Notes: generated from the sequence alone by a model not told the origin. A DNA stretch of 64,000 bases from Mytilinidion resinicola (GCF_010093595.1 NW_022985437.1:583380-647379), one strand, 5' to 3'. Positions 45,381 to 57,698 are shown, counted from the stretch's first letter. Made by a program: numbers and translations.

Positions 45381-47155
45381 TCAAAGCGATAGATAATTAG
45401 GAAATTGCCCGCTCTCAGAAATTTCGGGATCGAACTCAAGAACGTTGAGATTCGGTACTGCGTGTCTCAGGTTTTCAAGAGATGTAGGTGTACCTACTGC
45501 AACCTTGGTGCAGCTCCACATATCGGTCCGTAACCCTCTCGCGAAGTATAGCTTAGGTACGAATATGTGGTCTACGACATCTGTACACATGGATTCGGTC
45601 CCAAAAGCAACCACTTGGGGCTTGGCTTCGGGATTAGATTTATAGAAACGCCAGAATATGAAATCCGCTAGCTCCTGCAAAATAGATTCTGCTTCCTTTC
45701 GAGTCCTATGGGGCTCATGTTCATCGATTTCCAAGAGGTTCTAGATGTGTAAGATTCTGAGCTTGGGTAGAGATTGGATATGGTCCTGGTACGGTCAGAT
45801 AACCAGGTATCTCAGACTGCGCTTTAAAAATTGAGTGCGATGTCATCGGGATTCACTCACCATCCATGGGCAAAGCGCCCTGTCGACTGCATAGTCGATA
45901 AAAATCGGAGGGAAGCTTAGAGATAACTGGTCGATTTCTCGACAGCTCTCAACAATTTTGACTAGGAATGCGTCCTCTACAATCTGGCTATAGGAAAGAT
46001 TTAGTCCCAGGGCTTTCAGCGTTTTGCCATGCTTGATGATTTGGTCTACTGTGAAATCGTCATAATCCTCGCTCGGGTAGTAATAAAACTCTTCGAGGCC
46101 CGAGATAGAAGAAACGAGACTCTCGACAACGGACCATCCGCTCTCATAGTTGCCGTCGGCAGGATACTCTTCATAGTCATCGTCGTAATGAACGCATAAG
46201 CGTCGAAGCGTCTGTCGGCAGGTACTCGATGACGCGCTGAGGCATGTCAGGAAGACGTCCCAGTCCGTACAGTTTCTGATGGTGAGGCTTTCCAAGGATG
46301 ATTTCTCTATCAAAAGTAATAGCAATGGGCCAAAGGTGTGAAGTTCAACATGGCGTAGATCTAGATGTGCTAATTGTGTACTCGTGAAGGAGGCTAGAGC
46401 ATCAGACCGCGAAAATCGACATGATACTGTCGCATGTAATATGAAAAGGACGACGCTACGTCGCATTTAAATCTGCCTTGGATGCAGAGCTGTCTCAGCT
46501 TCGGAAAAGGGAACTTCATGAGCACGCTGGCGTAGAGTTCGTAACCGTTAGCGGAGCATACAAAGTTGAGAGATTCGAGTATAGAGGGTTGCTCAACCGC
46601 TCTTGAGTACAGCGATGTAAGAAGAAGATCTTCCGAGGAGTAAGAAAACTTTACTGGCATATGAAGGTGTTTGATCATCAATTGCTTGCGGTCAATCAAC
46701 TCGCGACATCGCTGACTAAGCCTAAATGTGCGATCATCCGAATAGAACCTGTAGGACGCTGTCAAATCTCTGCTAACGTATGAGTTTTTCCAGACTACTG
46801 ACCGAAAACTGTCTAGAATATTGTCGGGAAGTGTTCGCACCAGAGTTTCGATCACAAGTTCGATCTGGCCTTCACTGTCTGAAAAGGGCACCCGGTCGAG
46901 AACGGAGGGGTTCATCTCTGCTAGGGTTGGTGTTCGACAGTATTCCTCATTGCGACTCTTTAGATCTAGTAATATAAGCTCTCGAGTCGCACATAAGTTC
47001 CTGCCGCCCCCTGAACAAAGTGCTTTCATGAGCACCCCATATTTCCGTTGATCTCTCACATCCAGACTGATCGTGTGGTATAGTCGCGGCGTCGTGATAG
47101 CCTGAAGGTGCTTGCAGGTGAGGCAGAGAGATTTGAGATCAGACGATCGTGTAAT
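45381..47155 (-). pseudogene. Decayed F-box/leucine-rich-repeat protein gene
   Basis: Three conserved-looking blocks read from right to left. The first (47155 to 46394) begins SSDLKSLCLTCKHLQAIT, the end of a fungal F-box, and continues with LRR-like sequence. The second (46466 to 45843) is in another frame (HLDLRHVELHTF). The third (45734 to 45381) contains EPHRTRKEAESILQELADFIF, seen in fungal F-box/LRR proteins. Damage: a frame change in the 46394-46466 overlap without a convincing intron; an in-frame TGA at 45795-45797 and TAG at 45741-45743 inside the LRR-like string LPKLRILHI; no F-box helix 1 and no good start codon. A GTGAGT donor at 45860 and AG at 45741 could remove both stops as a 120-bp intron in phase 0, but that would also delete LRR-like sequence. 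Intact relatives would be substrate receptors of SCF ubiquitin ligases. Confidence 0.6.
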
Positions 47156-47490
47156 CTAGGCAACGAGAGCATTAGTACTTGCGACGAGAACCAATTGCAG
47201 CGAATGCAGAGATGCAACAGAGCCAGATGCTTACCAGACCCAACAGGAGCAGTGCGGTGGTCTTATAGGGCGACACCTCCAGATTCACGAGTAATTAACT
47301 CTACGAGCAGTGAGGAAAGAGTTCACGCGAATCCGTGGTGAGACGCTAAAACAATTCTACGCAAAGCAGTAGATATCCTTGTAGATATCCTTACAGATAC
47401 GTGGGTAGTGTCATGATCAAGATCTTTGATTTGAGAGGCAGTGAGAACACACTCGAGCATCCAAAACACTCGACTATCCAAGAAGCTTGA
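47156..47490. other. Short intergenic stretch beside the F-box relic
   Basis: 335 bp. It should contain the missing 5' part of the F-box gene, but no ATG-initiated F-box helix is readable. A GTAAGC near 47230 and the AG at 47156 could bound an old intron. Confidence 0.4.
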
Positions 47491-50457
47491 CTATCTAAAA
47501 TTCAGCTCATCCTCGCTATCACTCCAACAAGCACCTCTTCCGGTTCTAAACTCTCTTTTTTTCATAGCACTTCGCGCTGAAACGGTGCACCTGAGGCCCC
47601 TCCTAAGTACAGCTTTTTTCACCCCATGACCAGCGTTGGATATCCGAGTTTCGGTGAAGGATAACTCATCTTCCTCACTATCTTCCGTCTCAAATGTTCC
47701 AACATCGCCCGTACTTGTCCTAAGGGGGCGTTCGAATGGAGTAATATTGCTGGCGGGACGACTGGGGGTTTTCGCTCTCTTGTCTGCTGACTTTAGACAA
47801 CCAGCGCGCACGTAGCTATTGCTTCGCCCATCGTCTTGATCTGATGACAGTTCTCGAGAATGATGCAACCGCTCAGCATTGCGATTTGCCTTGTTAGTGA
47901 GCTTCGCAAGTAGTTTCCCAGTCTTCAACTTGGTGACTATGTCAGCTATCTCGCCCAAGCTCCTTCGCTTCCGATTGAGAGAGTGATCACTCGTTCTACG
48001 GGATCCTAAATCAAGGCGATTCGTACGAGGGTATGAGTCTGGAGAGGACGACTCTGTAGCTATGGGTTCGATTCGATCGGAAGAAGCTGTTCTTCGTCGC
48101 TTCGATACCGGAAGGTCTGGACTATAATTCCTCTTCTTAGAAGGGCTTGGAGGGCCGTCACCTTTCGCCTCGATGTCGCTTATTAATGATATCTTCGGTG
48201 AATAAGCATGTGACGGCGTAACGCTGGGAGACATGCGCGACGGCAATGTAGGGGCCGCAGAAAGGGGCGTAGTATCGATGGCATTAATACTTCCATTAGA
48301 CAACGGCGTATCTGGCTCAGATTCCGAGTCCGTCGGCGTTGGAGGGAACGTAGAACTTTGCATAGCTGGTCGTATGACTTGCTGGATCTGTGGCCTTGCG
48401 AATGGCGTACAGGCAACCCATTCGCATATACCTTCCTCCCAGCGAAACCCTTTCCGTACTGTCGGCGAAGATGATAAAAGTTTTCTTGCCGGGGTTTGTT
48501 CTAAAAGCAAAGGTCCAGTGTTTTGTACGGTCCTTTCAATCTCGTTGGAAAAAGCTGCATGCGCGCTCTTCCTAGTGTCCACTGCAAATTTCATTGAAGC
48601 TGCAAGCGCAACCCTCTTCATGAACCATTGGGACTGTGTTGATATTTGCCGGTGGGGATCGGCCAAGCACCGGACGAGTCTTCGCAGATGATCAAAGCCG
48701 TCATCCTGCGAAGCCCGGCCAAAGCAACGAGCTGAGGAACATACTAATTGTGGGAGAGTTTCGATGTCCGTTTCGGCATTGGAATCGCTCCGAGAAATAG
48801 CAGTGGACAATCTGTCGAGGACAGTGATGTGCTTATCCATGTTGATATCGATGGAGGCGGATCCCAGGGTAATTCCCTCAATAAGGAGAAGAAATGGCGC
48901 TGCCATGGCATATAACGCGCGCTGAGTATAGATTGCGTCGATTTCGGAGTAATGTTCTGTACCAATGTTGACTCTGTCTACTATTGATGTCGTGATTCCA
49001 AGTAGAGCCCAGGCAATAGATCGGACTGTGTCCTTGTCGATACCTTCCGACCGTTGGTGTGATACCGATGCAATACTCGACAGCAGCGTAAACAAGCTCG
49101 AAAACGTATTGCTTAACGCATCACGTATATCGGCCTTAGGCGAAGCTCCGCTTCCATAGTACTGGTCGTCTGAGCTTGCCAGACCGTCCGCGTTGAGAAA
49201 GTATGCATCGTTCATCCCCAGTCCAGCAATTACTGCACTCTCCAAGAGCCCAAAAGCGCTAGCATATGTGTGATGGTGCTCGTCGGACAACACACGGACA
49301 ACTCTAGTCCACACGGGATGCATACCCCGGGTCGCAAGCCACTCCACCGGCAAAAGGTCATGCGAGAGCGCCAATCTTAGTTGCTCGAAGAGGAATTGAT
49401 ATCGTTGGGTTCGCGTGACAAATTCGTTGATCATCGACCAGCAAGGTGAGTAGTCCATGCCGAAAATATTATAATGTAGGTCTTTCGGAGGGTCTATGAA
49501 TCCTTGGGAAAGGACATAGCTGGACAGAATTTGTTCTGCTTCGTTCCAGGCAGAGGCATTCATGCAGAGCCGATAAAGCCCAAGAATGACACCCGGGACC
49601 AATATCCTGTCTTCAATGGCCTCCTGCAGCAGTGATACCGCATGGGCTTTTACAACCTCTCTGAGTGGTTTCCAACCAATTCCGTCTTCGACTGCTCCAT
49701 GGTCCTCCAGGTAGGAATAGATCTCGTTGGCTACATCCGTGTCGTTATCATCGCCATCCTCCTCGAGGAAGTGTTCCTCTAGACGAATATATGCAGGTAC
49801 TTGCCGCAAACACATTGAAAAAAGCGACCTGGTTCCTTTTCGGCTCTTGTCTGTATCCGATTTGGTAGCTTGGAGAAGGTTTGACAATCCATCGTAAAGG
49901 CCATCAATCTGTTTCCACATATCCGCAGTCATTTGCTTCTTCAACACTTGAAGGTCCTCCTTGGGTTTAATCACCTTTAGCTTTGCTTTCCTGGTGGGCT
50001 GCAAGGGTGAAGGCTGTATATGCGGACTGTCCTCCAGCTTTTTTAGACTTCGAGCAATATATGGCGTTGGCAGGTAGACATCTCCAGGGCGAGCCAATGT
50101 ACCACAGCCTGGGGTAGACTCCGCCACCACTTTTAGTTTCGAGGCCTTCCCTTTGTACATGCGTCTGGCGATTCCAACCTGCTTAGGCTTTGGCATCCAA
50201 TCTGGATCCTGGGCCTTGTCAAACCCGCGTGGCCGTACATCCTTGGACCCCTGGGATATGTTTACCCTATTTTCAGCTTGTACGATCGGTTTCGTTCGGC
50301 CATCAAGTTCGCTATTGGAATTCTTCAATAGTAGTGACCTCCGATCGAGCGTGTGCTTGCGCAAGACGGCAAGGCGAGAAGCGATTGGGCGTAATAATCG
50401 ATTGCAACGTGTGGTAGTCCATGGGATCTGATTATCGAGTGTAGGTAGAGTATTCAT
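47491..50457 (-). CDS. Unrecognised protein of about 988 aa
   Basis: A single uninterrupted frame. I choose the ATG at 50457 because the following block, NQIPWTTTRCNRLLRPIASR, looks like a conserved N-terminus; an in-frame ATG at 50643 would add 62 residues of poor quality. Residues to about 200 are basic and contain PKPKQVGIARRMYKGKASKLKV. The middle (about 200-650) is helical, with no enzymatic motif. The last 300 residues are Ser/Pro/Asp-rich with nuclear-localisation-like basic clusters (KKRNYSPD, SKRRRTASS, RKRRSLGEI) and end in acidic SDSEDELNF. A nuclear scaffold or chromatin-linked protein is plausible; I do not assign a family. It is upstream-adjacent to a CACGTGACCTG site at 50751. 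Confidence 0.75.
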   Translation of the reverse strand: MNTLPTLDNQIPWTTTRCNRLLRPIASRLAVLRKHTLDRRSLLLKNSNSELDGRTKPIVQAENRVNISQGSKDVRPRGFDKAQDPDWMPKPKQVGIARRMYKGKASKLKVVAESTPGCGTLARPGDVYLPTPYIARSLKKLEDSPHIQPSPLQPTRKAKLKVIKPKEDLQVLKKQMTADMWKQIDGLYDGLSNLLQATKSDTDKSRKGTRSLFSMCLRQVPAYIRLEEHFLEEDGDDNDTDVANEIYSYLEDHGAVEDGIGWKPLREVVKAHAVSLLQEAIEDRILVPGVILGLYRLCMNASAWNEAEQILSSYVLSQGFIDPPKDLHYNIFGMDYSPCWSMINEFVTRTQRYQFLFEQLRLALSHDLLPVEWLATRGMHPVWTRVVRVLSDEHHHTYASAFGLLESAVIAGLGMNDAYFLNADGLASSDDQYYGSGASPKADIRDALSNTFSSLFTLLSSIASVSHQRSEGIDKDTVRSIAWALLGITTSIVDRVNIGTEHYSEIDAIYTQRALYAMAAPFLLLIEGITLGSASIDINMDKHITVLDRLSTAISRSDSNAETDIETLPQLVCSSARCFGRASQDDGFDHLRRLVRCLADPHRQISTQSQWFMKRVALAASMKFAVDTRKSAHAAFSNEIERTVQNTGPLLLEQTPARKLLSSSPTVRKGFRWEEGICEWVACTPFARPQIQQVIRPAMQSSTFPPTPTDSESEPDTPLSNGSINAIDTTPLSAAPTLPSRMSPSVTPSHAYSPKISLISDIEAKGDGPPSPSKKRNYSPDLPVSKRRRTASSDRIEPIATESSSPDSYPRTNRLDLGSRRTSDHSLNRKRRSLGEIADIVTKLKTGKLLAKLTNKANRNAERLHHSRELSSDQDDGRSNSYVRAGCLKSADKRAKTPSRPASNITPFERPLRTSTGDVGTFETEDSEEDELSFTETRISNAGHGVKKAVLRRGLRCTVSARSAMKKREFRTGRGACWSDSEDELNFR

Positions 50458-50922
50458 ATTTATTGTATCCCAATATTGAGCTGCGCTATTAAGTAAGTAT
50501 ATGTCGGTAGAGAGTGCGACTATACGGTAGCAGTGATGCGCAATCGATGAAAGCGCCGGGATCGCACTCACTGTCATGGGTCCAATATGTAATATTAGAG
50601 TAATCTCTAATAAAGTTATCTCATGGTGTAAGGTGATATCCAAAATCTGTGGGAGGAGGGGTAATATGCGGAAGAGAGGGGTGTGTTGATGAGGTCGTTG
50701 TCGCGAAAGTCATCAAAACAGTCTTGGCAAACATGGACCCTAGTTTATGTCACGTGACCTGCTATCAAACTTCCAATCACTAAATCTAGGGTGGCAAGTG
50801 AGGAGCATAAATTATTTATATATTTACTCTAGTTTTGGGTATCAAGAATCAGACCACCGCCGAATAAACAATCCTTCCCCATCCTATCGTACATGCTCTA
50901 CACCTCAGAGCGAATATTAGCA
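50458..50922. other. Intergenic region upstream of the 988-aa protein gene
   Basis: 465 bp between two minus-strand genes; contains GTCACGTGAC at 50749-50758 and an AT-rich stretch around 50805-50835. No gene seen. Confidence 0.55.
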
Positions 50923-52894
50923 CTAATCATCGTCACTGTCTTCCTTTTCTCCGGGCACTACTTCGAAAGACAAATCTTTGTCGACATTTCCCTTTGCGTT
51001 TCGTGCCGTGATCTTGTATTTGCCCCCATTCCAGAGATCTTTGATAGTCAGCTCCCGAGTTCTACCTAAGCTTTCAATGTCGCCAATGCGCTCCAGAGTG
51101 CCATCAAGATGCTTCTCGAATCCTGGCTTCCCGCAGATCTCCCTAAAAGCGTTCTGCATAGGGACGGAATCTGTCGATACCGATCAGTACTGTATCGTGA
51201 AATGACAAATTTAGGTGAAGTTTACCTGCGCGGACCATAGCATGGGAGTCGATTGTGAAGACATTGATGTGATCATAGCTTTTGATGAAGTCTGCTCGAG
51301 TCATGATTTGCCGTGCTTCATGTAATGTTATTTCTGGCAAAATATGTCCTCTGTGTTCATCATAGATCGTTTCCATCTCGCTTTCCTTGTCGACGAGAGC
51401 CTTGGCCAGGACCATGGCTGCCGACTGCAGAATGTTAGCCAATTAAGAAACTGTCAAATTGTTAGCAATTGGGAGCGCTTACGGCATATTTCTGCTGATC
51501 CATAACATCGTCATCCATTTCCGGTCCCAGGATCCAACACTGGTTCAGAAACCAGGTTTTCTCCATATCGCAGATCTTACGACACGTGTGCATCATGCTT
51601 TCAGATTTGGCGACGCGGTTCAAGAAGGTCAATCGACCCCCGATCTGATCGTAGACTTGCTCGAGTAGAGACTCTTCTGGCATCTCTTGGAAGTATTTCA
51701 TTCGGTAGTTGCGTAAAGCTTGGATCGCCCGATCCTTCGGCAAGTCGCCGATTGGCGTCACTTCCATCCTCGTTGCATATTGCTTGAGCCGCTCATAAAC
51801 CCAGTAGTCGTCACTGTTGAAGACTACGGTAGCGAGATTGGAGGCAGCCCATTGTTCAGCACGTTGCTGGATCAGCTCTAGGAGATCTCGGCCGTCTTCA
51901 TCATCCCTGAGCAGATGCACGCTATTGATGATTAGAATTAGGGGTCGCCCAACCCGTTTCCTCCGGTTTAGCGCAACTTTTTCGAGCTTGTTGAGTGCTC
52001 GTTCGATGTCGAGCAGAGCGGATGCATCGCGTGGGCCGCGAATGGAGAACAGAGAGCCAATGTTATCCTCGTGGAATTCAAAGTCTAAGGCTTTTCCAAC
52101 TGTAGAGATGTGAGCAGGTGGAAACCATAGAGAGGGGGATAGAGGCACGCACGCCGGACTCTGAAGATTTCTAGATCGGCATGGGCCTCAAACATGGCGA
52201 CACCCTCGCCGTCAACCTTATACATTGCTTCAATCAACATAGAAGACTTTCCGGTCCCTTTCTCACCAATCAGCAGGTGGTAGTGGCCTCGATCGTCTCC
52301 TCTGATGATGGCGTCAATCTTGAGCTGCTCAGCTCGCGGAATCCAGCGTTCATGCTCGTCTCCACCAACGCCAGGAACATCCCCTGGCTGACTAGGTCTC
52401 CCGGCAACTTGCTTTCCCTGAGCAGCCAGTTCCAGGACAGGGTCGCCAGGCCGGAACGCGTTCTCCATCTTTTCTAAGACAAGAGCCTTGTAGTACCGGT
52501 TGTAGCTGTATCCGACGAGGCTGCGATACCCATACTTAGCGAAATGTCACGGATACGCACAATTCGCGTTCATAGTGCGCACGTGACTTCTAAAGACGAA
52601 GTGAATGACCTTTAAGGGGCGCACTCACCCAAGAACAGCAATAGATGCAAACGTAGTCATGGCACTTTCGAACATCTTGAAGGCAGTACCTTTCCACTTG
52701 GCGCGGCCATTGTTGTTGCCAGTCAGGTCGGGAGTGGCATCGTCGACGGGATCAGGATTGGGCTGATTTGGCGTGGGCGGACCCGTCACCCAGCGTGGAT
52801 GTGCCCGCGAGATAGTAGGACGACGAACAAAGGGAGGCGGTTGGAAGGCACTGTTGCTGGCGATGCGTGTTCTCGCGACTCGTGAGAGCATCAT
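50923..52894 (-). CDS. Mitochondrial AAA ATPase with fungal C-terminal winged-helix-like region
   Basis: Five exons (52629-52894, 52153-52520, 51483-52099, 51226-51424, 50923-51170) encode 565 aa. Joins restore AVLGLVGYSYNRYYKALVLEKM, FRVRLGKALDFEFHED, QQKYASAAMVLAKAL and MVRADSVPMQNAFREI. The start MMLSRVARTRIASNSAF is a typical cleavable mitochondrial presequence. A single membrane segment lies around FASIAVLGLVGYSY. The ATPase part has Walker A GEKGTGKS (about 174-181) and a Walker B-like LILIINSVHLLRDD. The C-terminus is an acidic EKEDSDDD tail. The architecture suits an inner-membrane-anchored ATPase, role unknown. An upstream in-frame ATG (53062) would add 56 residues and mask the presequence, so I reject it. 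Intron 2 has a less usual GTGCGT donor. Confidence 0.85.
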
Positions 52895-53593
52895 TGCTAT
52901 TCGCGCGTCAACAGGCGCGTCAACAGGCGCGACAGACGCGCCAGGTCTCACCAAAATGTCAATAGGGCTAGCAGGCGGAAGAGAAGGACAAAAGAGTGTG
53001 ATGTCGCCGTGAGCAAGGGAAGCCCCGATATATGAGGATGGCAGAGGGATGGATGTGCGCACAATGATGGCTGACTCCTGGCCAAATTTCAGGAGAGATG
53101 CGCCGCGACTAGTCCCACGAACAGCCAGCTCTGCGCAGCTGTCAGCGGTCGGCTCGAGCTGCTCCAGATAGCGATGCGGGATGCTACATCCTCTGTAGGA
53201 GCACTAGACAGCGGCTTTGCTAAGCAGGAGCTGGAGGTCTCTAGTGGCAGTGACGCGCACAGCATCCGAGGGAACCGCACGACATGGGAGCGTTGAGTCG
53301 CTCGGTGGAGTCGGGCTTGATATCCGTCTGTTGCAGGTGTGGCTTAACCGCAAGGCTGTGGCTGCGACAGGGGGGAGACCCGAGGACTGGCCCGGCTGCC
53401 CGGAGAAAACCGTGAGTGCTTTTAGGAAAAAGTTTCGAGGTGCTGCAAGCATCCGCCATCACCGCAATTGCGCATTTATGCGTCTTCTGTACCTCCCTCT
53501 TCGCGCCCTATATCCTCTTCTTTCCTTCCCGAAGCTGCTCGCGTGTACTCTATAGTCTCTTCCTACTTTCTTCCTCATCTCCGTGCTCCAGCC
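52895..53593. other. Divergent promoter between the AAA ATPase gene and CLU1
   Basis: 699 bp separate the two ATGs. A short direct repeat of TCAACAGGCGCG lies at about 52907-52931, inside the possible upstream extension of the ATPase. The CLU1 leader is CT-rich from about 53490. No other gene seen. Confidence 0.55.
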
Positions 53594-56500
53594 ATGGCCG
53601 ACCATCATGACGCTTCCATTACAGGTGAGCTCCATATCTCCTACCGCTTCACTTTTTCCAAGCATCCACGTCTTCGCTCCCCCACTACCACAATCGTACT
53701 CATTTCAGCAATGAGCTAACCACCTTAACGCCGTAGAGCTCTCCCAGCCTACCGACGCCGTGTCTACCGTCAATGGGGACGCAGTGGGAGAGAGCTCCCA
53801 GGACGAGTCAAATGAAAACAATGCCGACAGTACGCCTCATCATTCCTTCATGCTGCTCCCGCATTGCTAGTCAATACCAATGGCTTACAACTCGTGCCGT
53901 AGCCGTCTTCCAGATCACCATCAATCTTCCACACGAACCGTACAAAACACAGGTCATGGTACGCAGAAGCTTCATAGTCTGTTTCCAGTATCCGTGGCTA
54001 ACGGCCTGAAGATGTCGACCCAAGAGCAGGTCCAGGACTTGCGCCAGTCCATCGTGGAACAACCTCAGACCTTCCAGTACTCCTGCTTCCACCTCGAGCA
54101 CAAGGGAGAGCGGATCAACGACTTCATCGAGCTTTCCGAGGTTCCCGGCCTGAGCCCTGATTCAGAGCTAACACTGGTGGAAGACCCCTACACAGAGAAA
54201 GATGCTCGTATGCATGTGGTTAGAGTCAGGGAGCTCATAGGGGCAGCCGGAGACCGCACCGACACGCTGCATGGCGTCCTAGCGGGGCTGTCCTTGCACG
54301 ACAGCGTCGGGTCGGAGATCGTGGAGGCATCCGTCACCAATGATACAAGCCCAGCAGCTCCCCAAGGGCCCGTCATGGGAGACTATGATTTTGAAGCTCT
54401 GGGATCGGTGAAACACCTTTTACCACCAGCCCCCGAGACCCCTCCGAAGACGTTGAAGTCTATAGCGGTGTCCCCGTGGAACCCACCACCATACCATCTA
54501 CGCGCCAAGGGACACCTCCTCTATCTTCAAGTAACTACAATTGAGGGTGAGCAGCACCAGATCACTGCTCATGTTGGAGGGTTCTACGTCAACAAGTCCT
54601 CGAACAGCAAATTCGACCCATTCCCAAGGCCGCCACCCAAATATTTCGCCGCGCATTCGCTGCTTAATCTCATCCCCCAAATATCTCCTTCTTTCGACGC
54701 TGCCTTCAAGGCGCTACTGGAGCTGAACGCGAAGAAAGACCTCCTGACCATCTTCCAATTGTCGAATGCTATCCCAGCCAACCCGTGGATGGTGCCTCCA
54801 CCGATTTCCTCCCTGACTACGCACCAGTCGGATATTGCACGAACACAGGAGAGCTATTTAATATCGGGATTGGAAAACACCGACACCCTTCGTGACTGGA
54901 ACGAGGAGTTCCAATCAACTAGGGAGATGGCCAAGGAGGCCGTCCAGGACCGTGTTTTCCGTGAACGTCTGACCTCCAAGTTGTTCGCAGATTACAACGA
55001 TGCCGCTACCCGCGGAGCTATGCTTGTTGCGCGCGGTGAGGTGGCCCCTCTCAACCCCACCGAAAGTAGAGACGCCCAAATATTCGTCTACAACAACATC
55101 TTCTTCTCTTTCGGTGCCGACGGCGTTGGTACGTTCGCGACTGATGGTGGCGATGAGGCTGCCCGGGTGGCCACAGGCAAGGATGTTACGGGTGTGCGTG
55201 TTGTCAACAACCTCGACATCCAGGGTCTGTTCACACCAGGCACTGTTGTTGTGGACTATCTTGGTAAACGCATCGTGGGTCAGAGCATTGTGCCAGGCAT
55301 ATTCAAGCAGCGAGAGCCTGGAGAGCACCAGATTGACTACGGAGGGGTCGAGGGCAAAGACGTCGTCGCAGAGGACGCCGCTTTCGTCCCGCTATTTGAA
55401 AAGCTCTCTAAGCTTCTGCATGTCAAGAAGCACCCTGTCTGGGACAAGGAAGATGTGCGACACGAGCTGGAGGGCAGTGTGGAAACCAAAGGGCTCATTG
55501 GAACTGACGGTAGGAAATACGCCCTTGACCTGTACCGGGTGACCCCTCTTGATGTTTCCTGGATCGAACAATACTGGAGCGAACCTCCAAAGGACGACAG
55601 CGCCAAACCCAAGGAAAGCGATTATCCGCATCGTATGGCTGTGCTGCGGCCCGAGTTGGTAGAGTCATTCTCCAGGGTCAGGCTACGGGACTATATCAAG
55701 GAGGAGCTAGCTAAGAAGGCTGAATTAACCAAGGGAACTTCCGAAACACCAGAAGCTTCGCAGTCGAACGGCGAGAAAGCAGAGGAAGGCGCTGTCACCA
55801 ATAAGGATTCCGAAAATCAAGAGGATGGCGGAGAGAAGGAAGCAGAGCAAGAGCGCGTAGACATCAGCGGCTTCCAATTCGCACTCAACCCAGACGTTTT
55901 CTGCGGCCAAAAGCCGCAATCAGACGAAGACAAGGAGGAGTGGGCCAAGGACGAAGCGGAGGTACGTGCAGCATGTGGCCACCTTCTGTCAGAGGTCATC
56001 CCACGTCTCGTCCACGAGCTTCAAGAAGGAGAGGTCGGCTTCCCTATGGATGGTGCTTCGCTGAGTACTCTGCTTCACAAGCGTGGTATCAACATTCGCT
56101 ACTTAGGGAAGCTTGCTACCTTGGCTGATAAAGAGGATGCGAGACTTCAAGCTTTGAAGCGCTTGTCAGTACAGGAAATGATTTCTCGAGGATTCAAGCA
56201 TGTTGCAAATCGGTTGATGAGGCATTTGCCCGTTCCTTTTGCCGCTTCTTGCATGACACATCTGTTGAACTGCCTTCTTGGAGAAAGGCTGAACGGAAAG
56301 CCAGTTCCTGAGCTTGATGACTCGCTCAAGGCCATGTACCCCGAAGGCGACTTTAGCTTTGAGAAAGTATCTCCTGCTACTCTGAAAAAAGAGATCACCT
56401 CTCAAGTTGCGCTAAGATATCGATTCGATCTTGGAAACAACTGGATTGAACATGACAGGTATCTGCAACTGCTTCGCGAAGTCTCCTTGAAACTCGGTCT

Positions 56501-57698
56501 GCAGTTAGAAGGTAAAGAGTATGTTTTTGTCAAAGAGCAGCATACAAACGGAGCATCGCATACAGATGGCAACGCTCTGGCACCGACAAATGGGCAGACC
56601 AACGGATCAAGCAAAAAGAAGAAGAAACATACCTCTCCTCCTAGGGCAGCTAGCCCTGCGGTGACAGCACCATTGCTGACGTTCCATGCTGACGACATCT
56701 TGAACATTGTCCCAGTCGTCAAAGAGGCATCACCAAAGAGTATGCTTGCAGAAGAAGCACTCGATGCCGGTCGACTCTCCATGGCACAAGACCAAAAGGA
56801 ACTTGGCCAAGAGCTTCTCCTCGAATCGTTGTCGCTACACGAACAAATATACGGTGTCTTGCACCCTGAAGTCGCTAGGGCATATCACCAACTGTCCAAT
56901 CTTCTGTATACTCTTGAAGAGAAGAACGCAGCCGTTGAGCTAGCACACAAAGCAGTCATTGTCTCAGAGCGTACCTTGGGCATCGATCATGCTGAGACTG
57001 TGCTCTGTTATCTCAATCTCGGCTTGTTTGAGCATGCAACCGGCAACACTAAGGCTGCTCTCCATTACGTCCGACACGCCCTCGAGCTGTGGAAAATCAT
57101 CTACGGTCCCAACCACCCTGATTCTATCACTACCATTAACAACGCCGCTGTGATGCTTCAATCGATGAAGCAGTACCACGAATCTCGATTGTGGTTCGAG
57201 GCTTCCCTCGCTATCTGCGAACAAGTTTCCGGAAAGCAGTCCATCAATACCGCAACGCTATTGTTCCAGCTTTCTCAGGCGCTGGCGCTGGACAAGGATA
57301 TGCGCGGTGCTGCAAACCGCATGAGAGAGTCTTACAAAATCTTCAACGCGGTGCTCGGTTCCGAAGATCGAAACACGAAGGAAGCTGGACAGTGGCTTGA
57401 ACAGTTCACGCAGACCGCCGTTACCCAAGCGAAGCAATTGCAGGATCTGGCTAAGGGAAAGGTCAGACGCGTGCAACTGAACACTCGAGGGACACTTCGT
57501 CCGCAGCCCCAGGTTGGTCAGACAAGCGCCCAGGCAGACGGACGAGAAGCGCGAAGTGTCCCGAGTCAATTCCGCGATCAGAGGAGTGTCGAAGAATTGT
57601 TGAAATATATTGAGGGTGGAGATTCACCAAAAAAATCAACCCCGAAGAAGCAGACAGCAAACCCGAAACGCAGGGCACAAAAAGCGGATGACTTGTAA
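53594..57698 (+). CDS. CLU1: Clustered mitochondria protein Clu1 (eIF3-associated)
   Basis: Four exons (53594-53624, 53737-53829, 53903-53958, 54012-57698) encode 1288 aa. The three tiny 5' exons give MADHHDASIT, then an acidic Ser-rich stretch, then VFQITINLPHEPYKTQVM, which runs directly into MSTQEQVQDLRQSIVE of the Clu N-terminal ubiquitin-like domain. The central Clu domain (about 330-590) contains AQIFVYNNIFFSFG and DLYRVTPLDVSWIE. A Lys-rich linker near KKKKKHTSPPRA precedes TPR repeats (about 950-1130: LHPEVARAYHQLSNLLY, LGIDHAETVLCYLNLGLFEHATGN). Loss of Clu proteins makes mitochondria clump; they bind mRNAs of nuclear-encoded mitochondrial proteins. Length and domain order are those of the family. 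The large frame continues upstream of 54012, but that reading is intronic. Confidence 0.94.

Noticed and set aside
53880..54011. Upstream continuation of the large CLU1 frame
   Set aside because: The family N-terminus is encoded by three small upstream exons; this stretch reads as intron plus exon 3 in the wrong frame.
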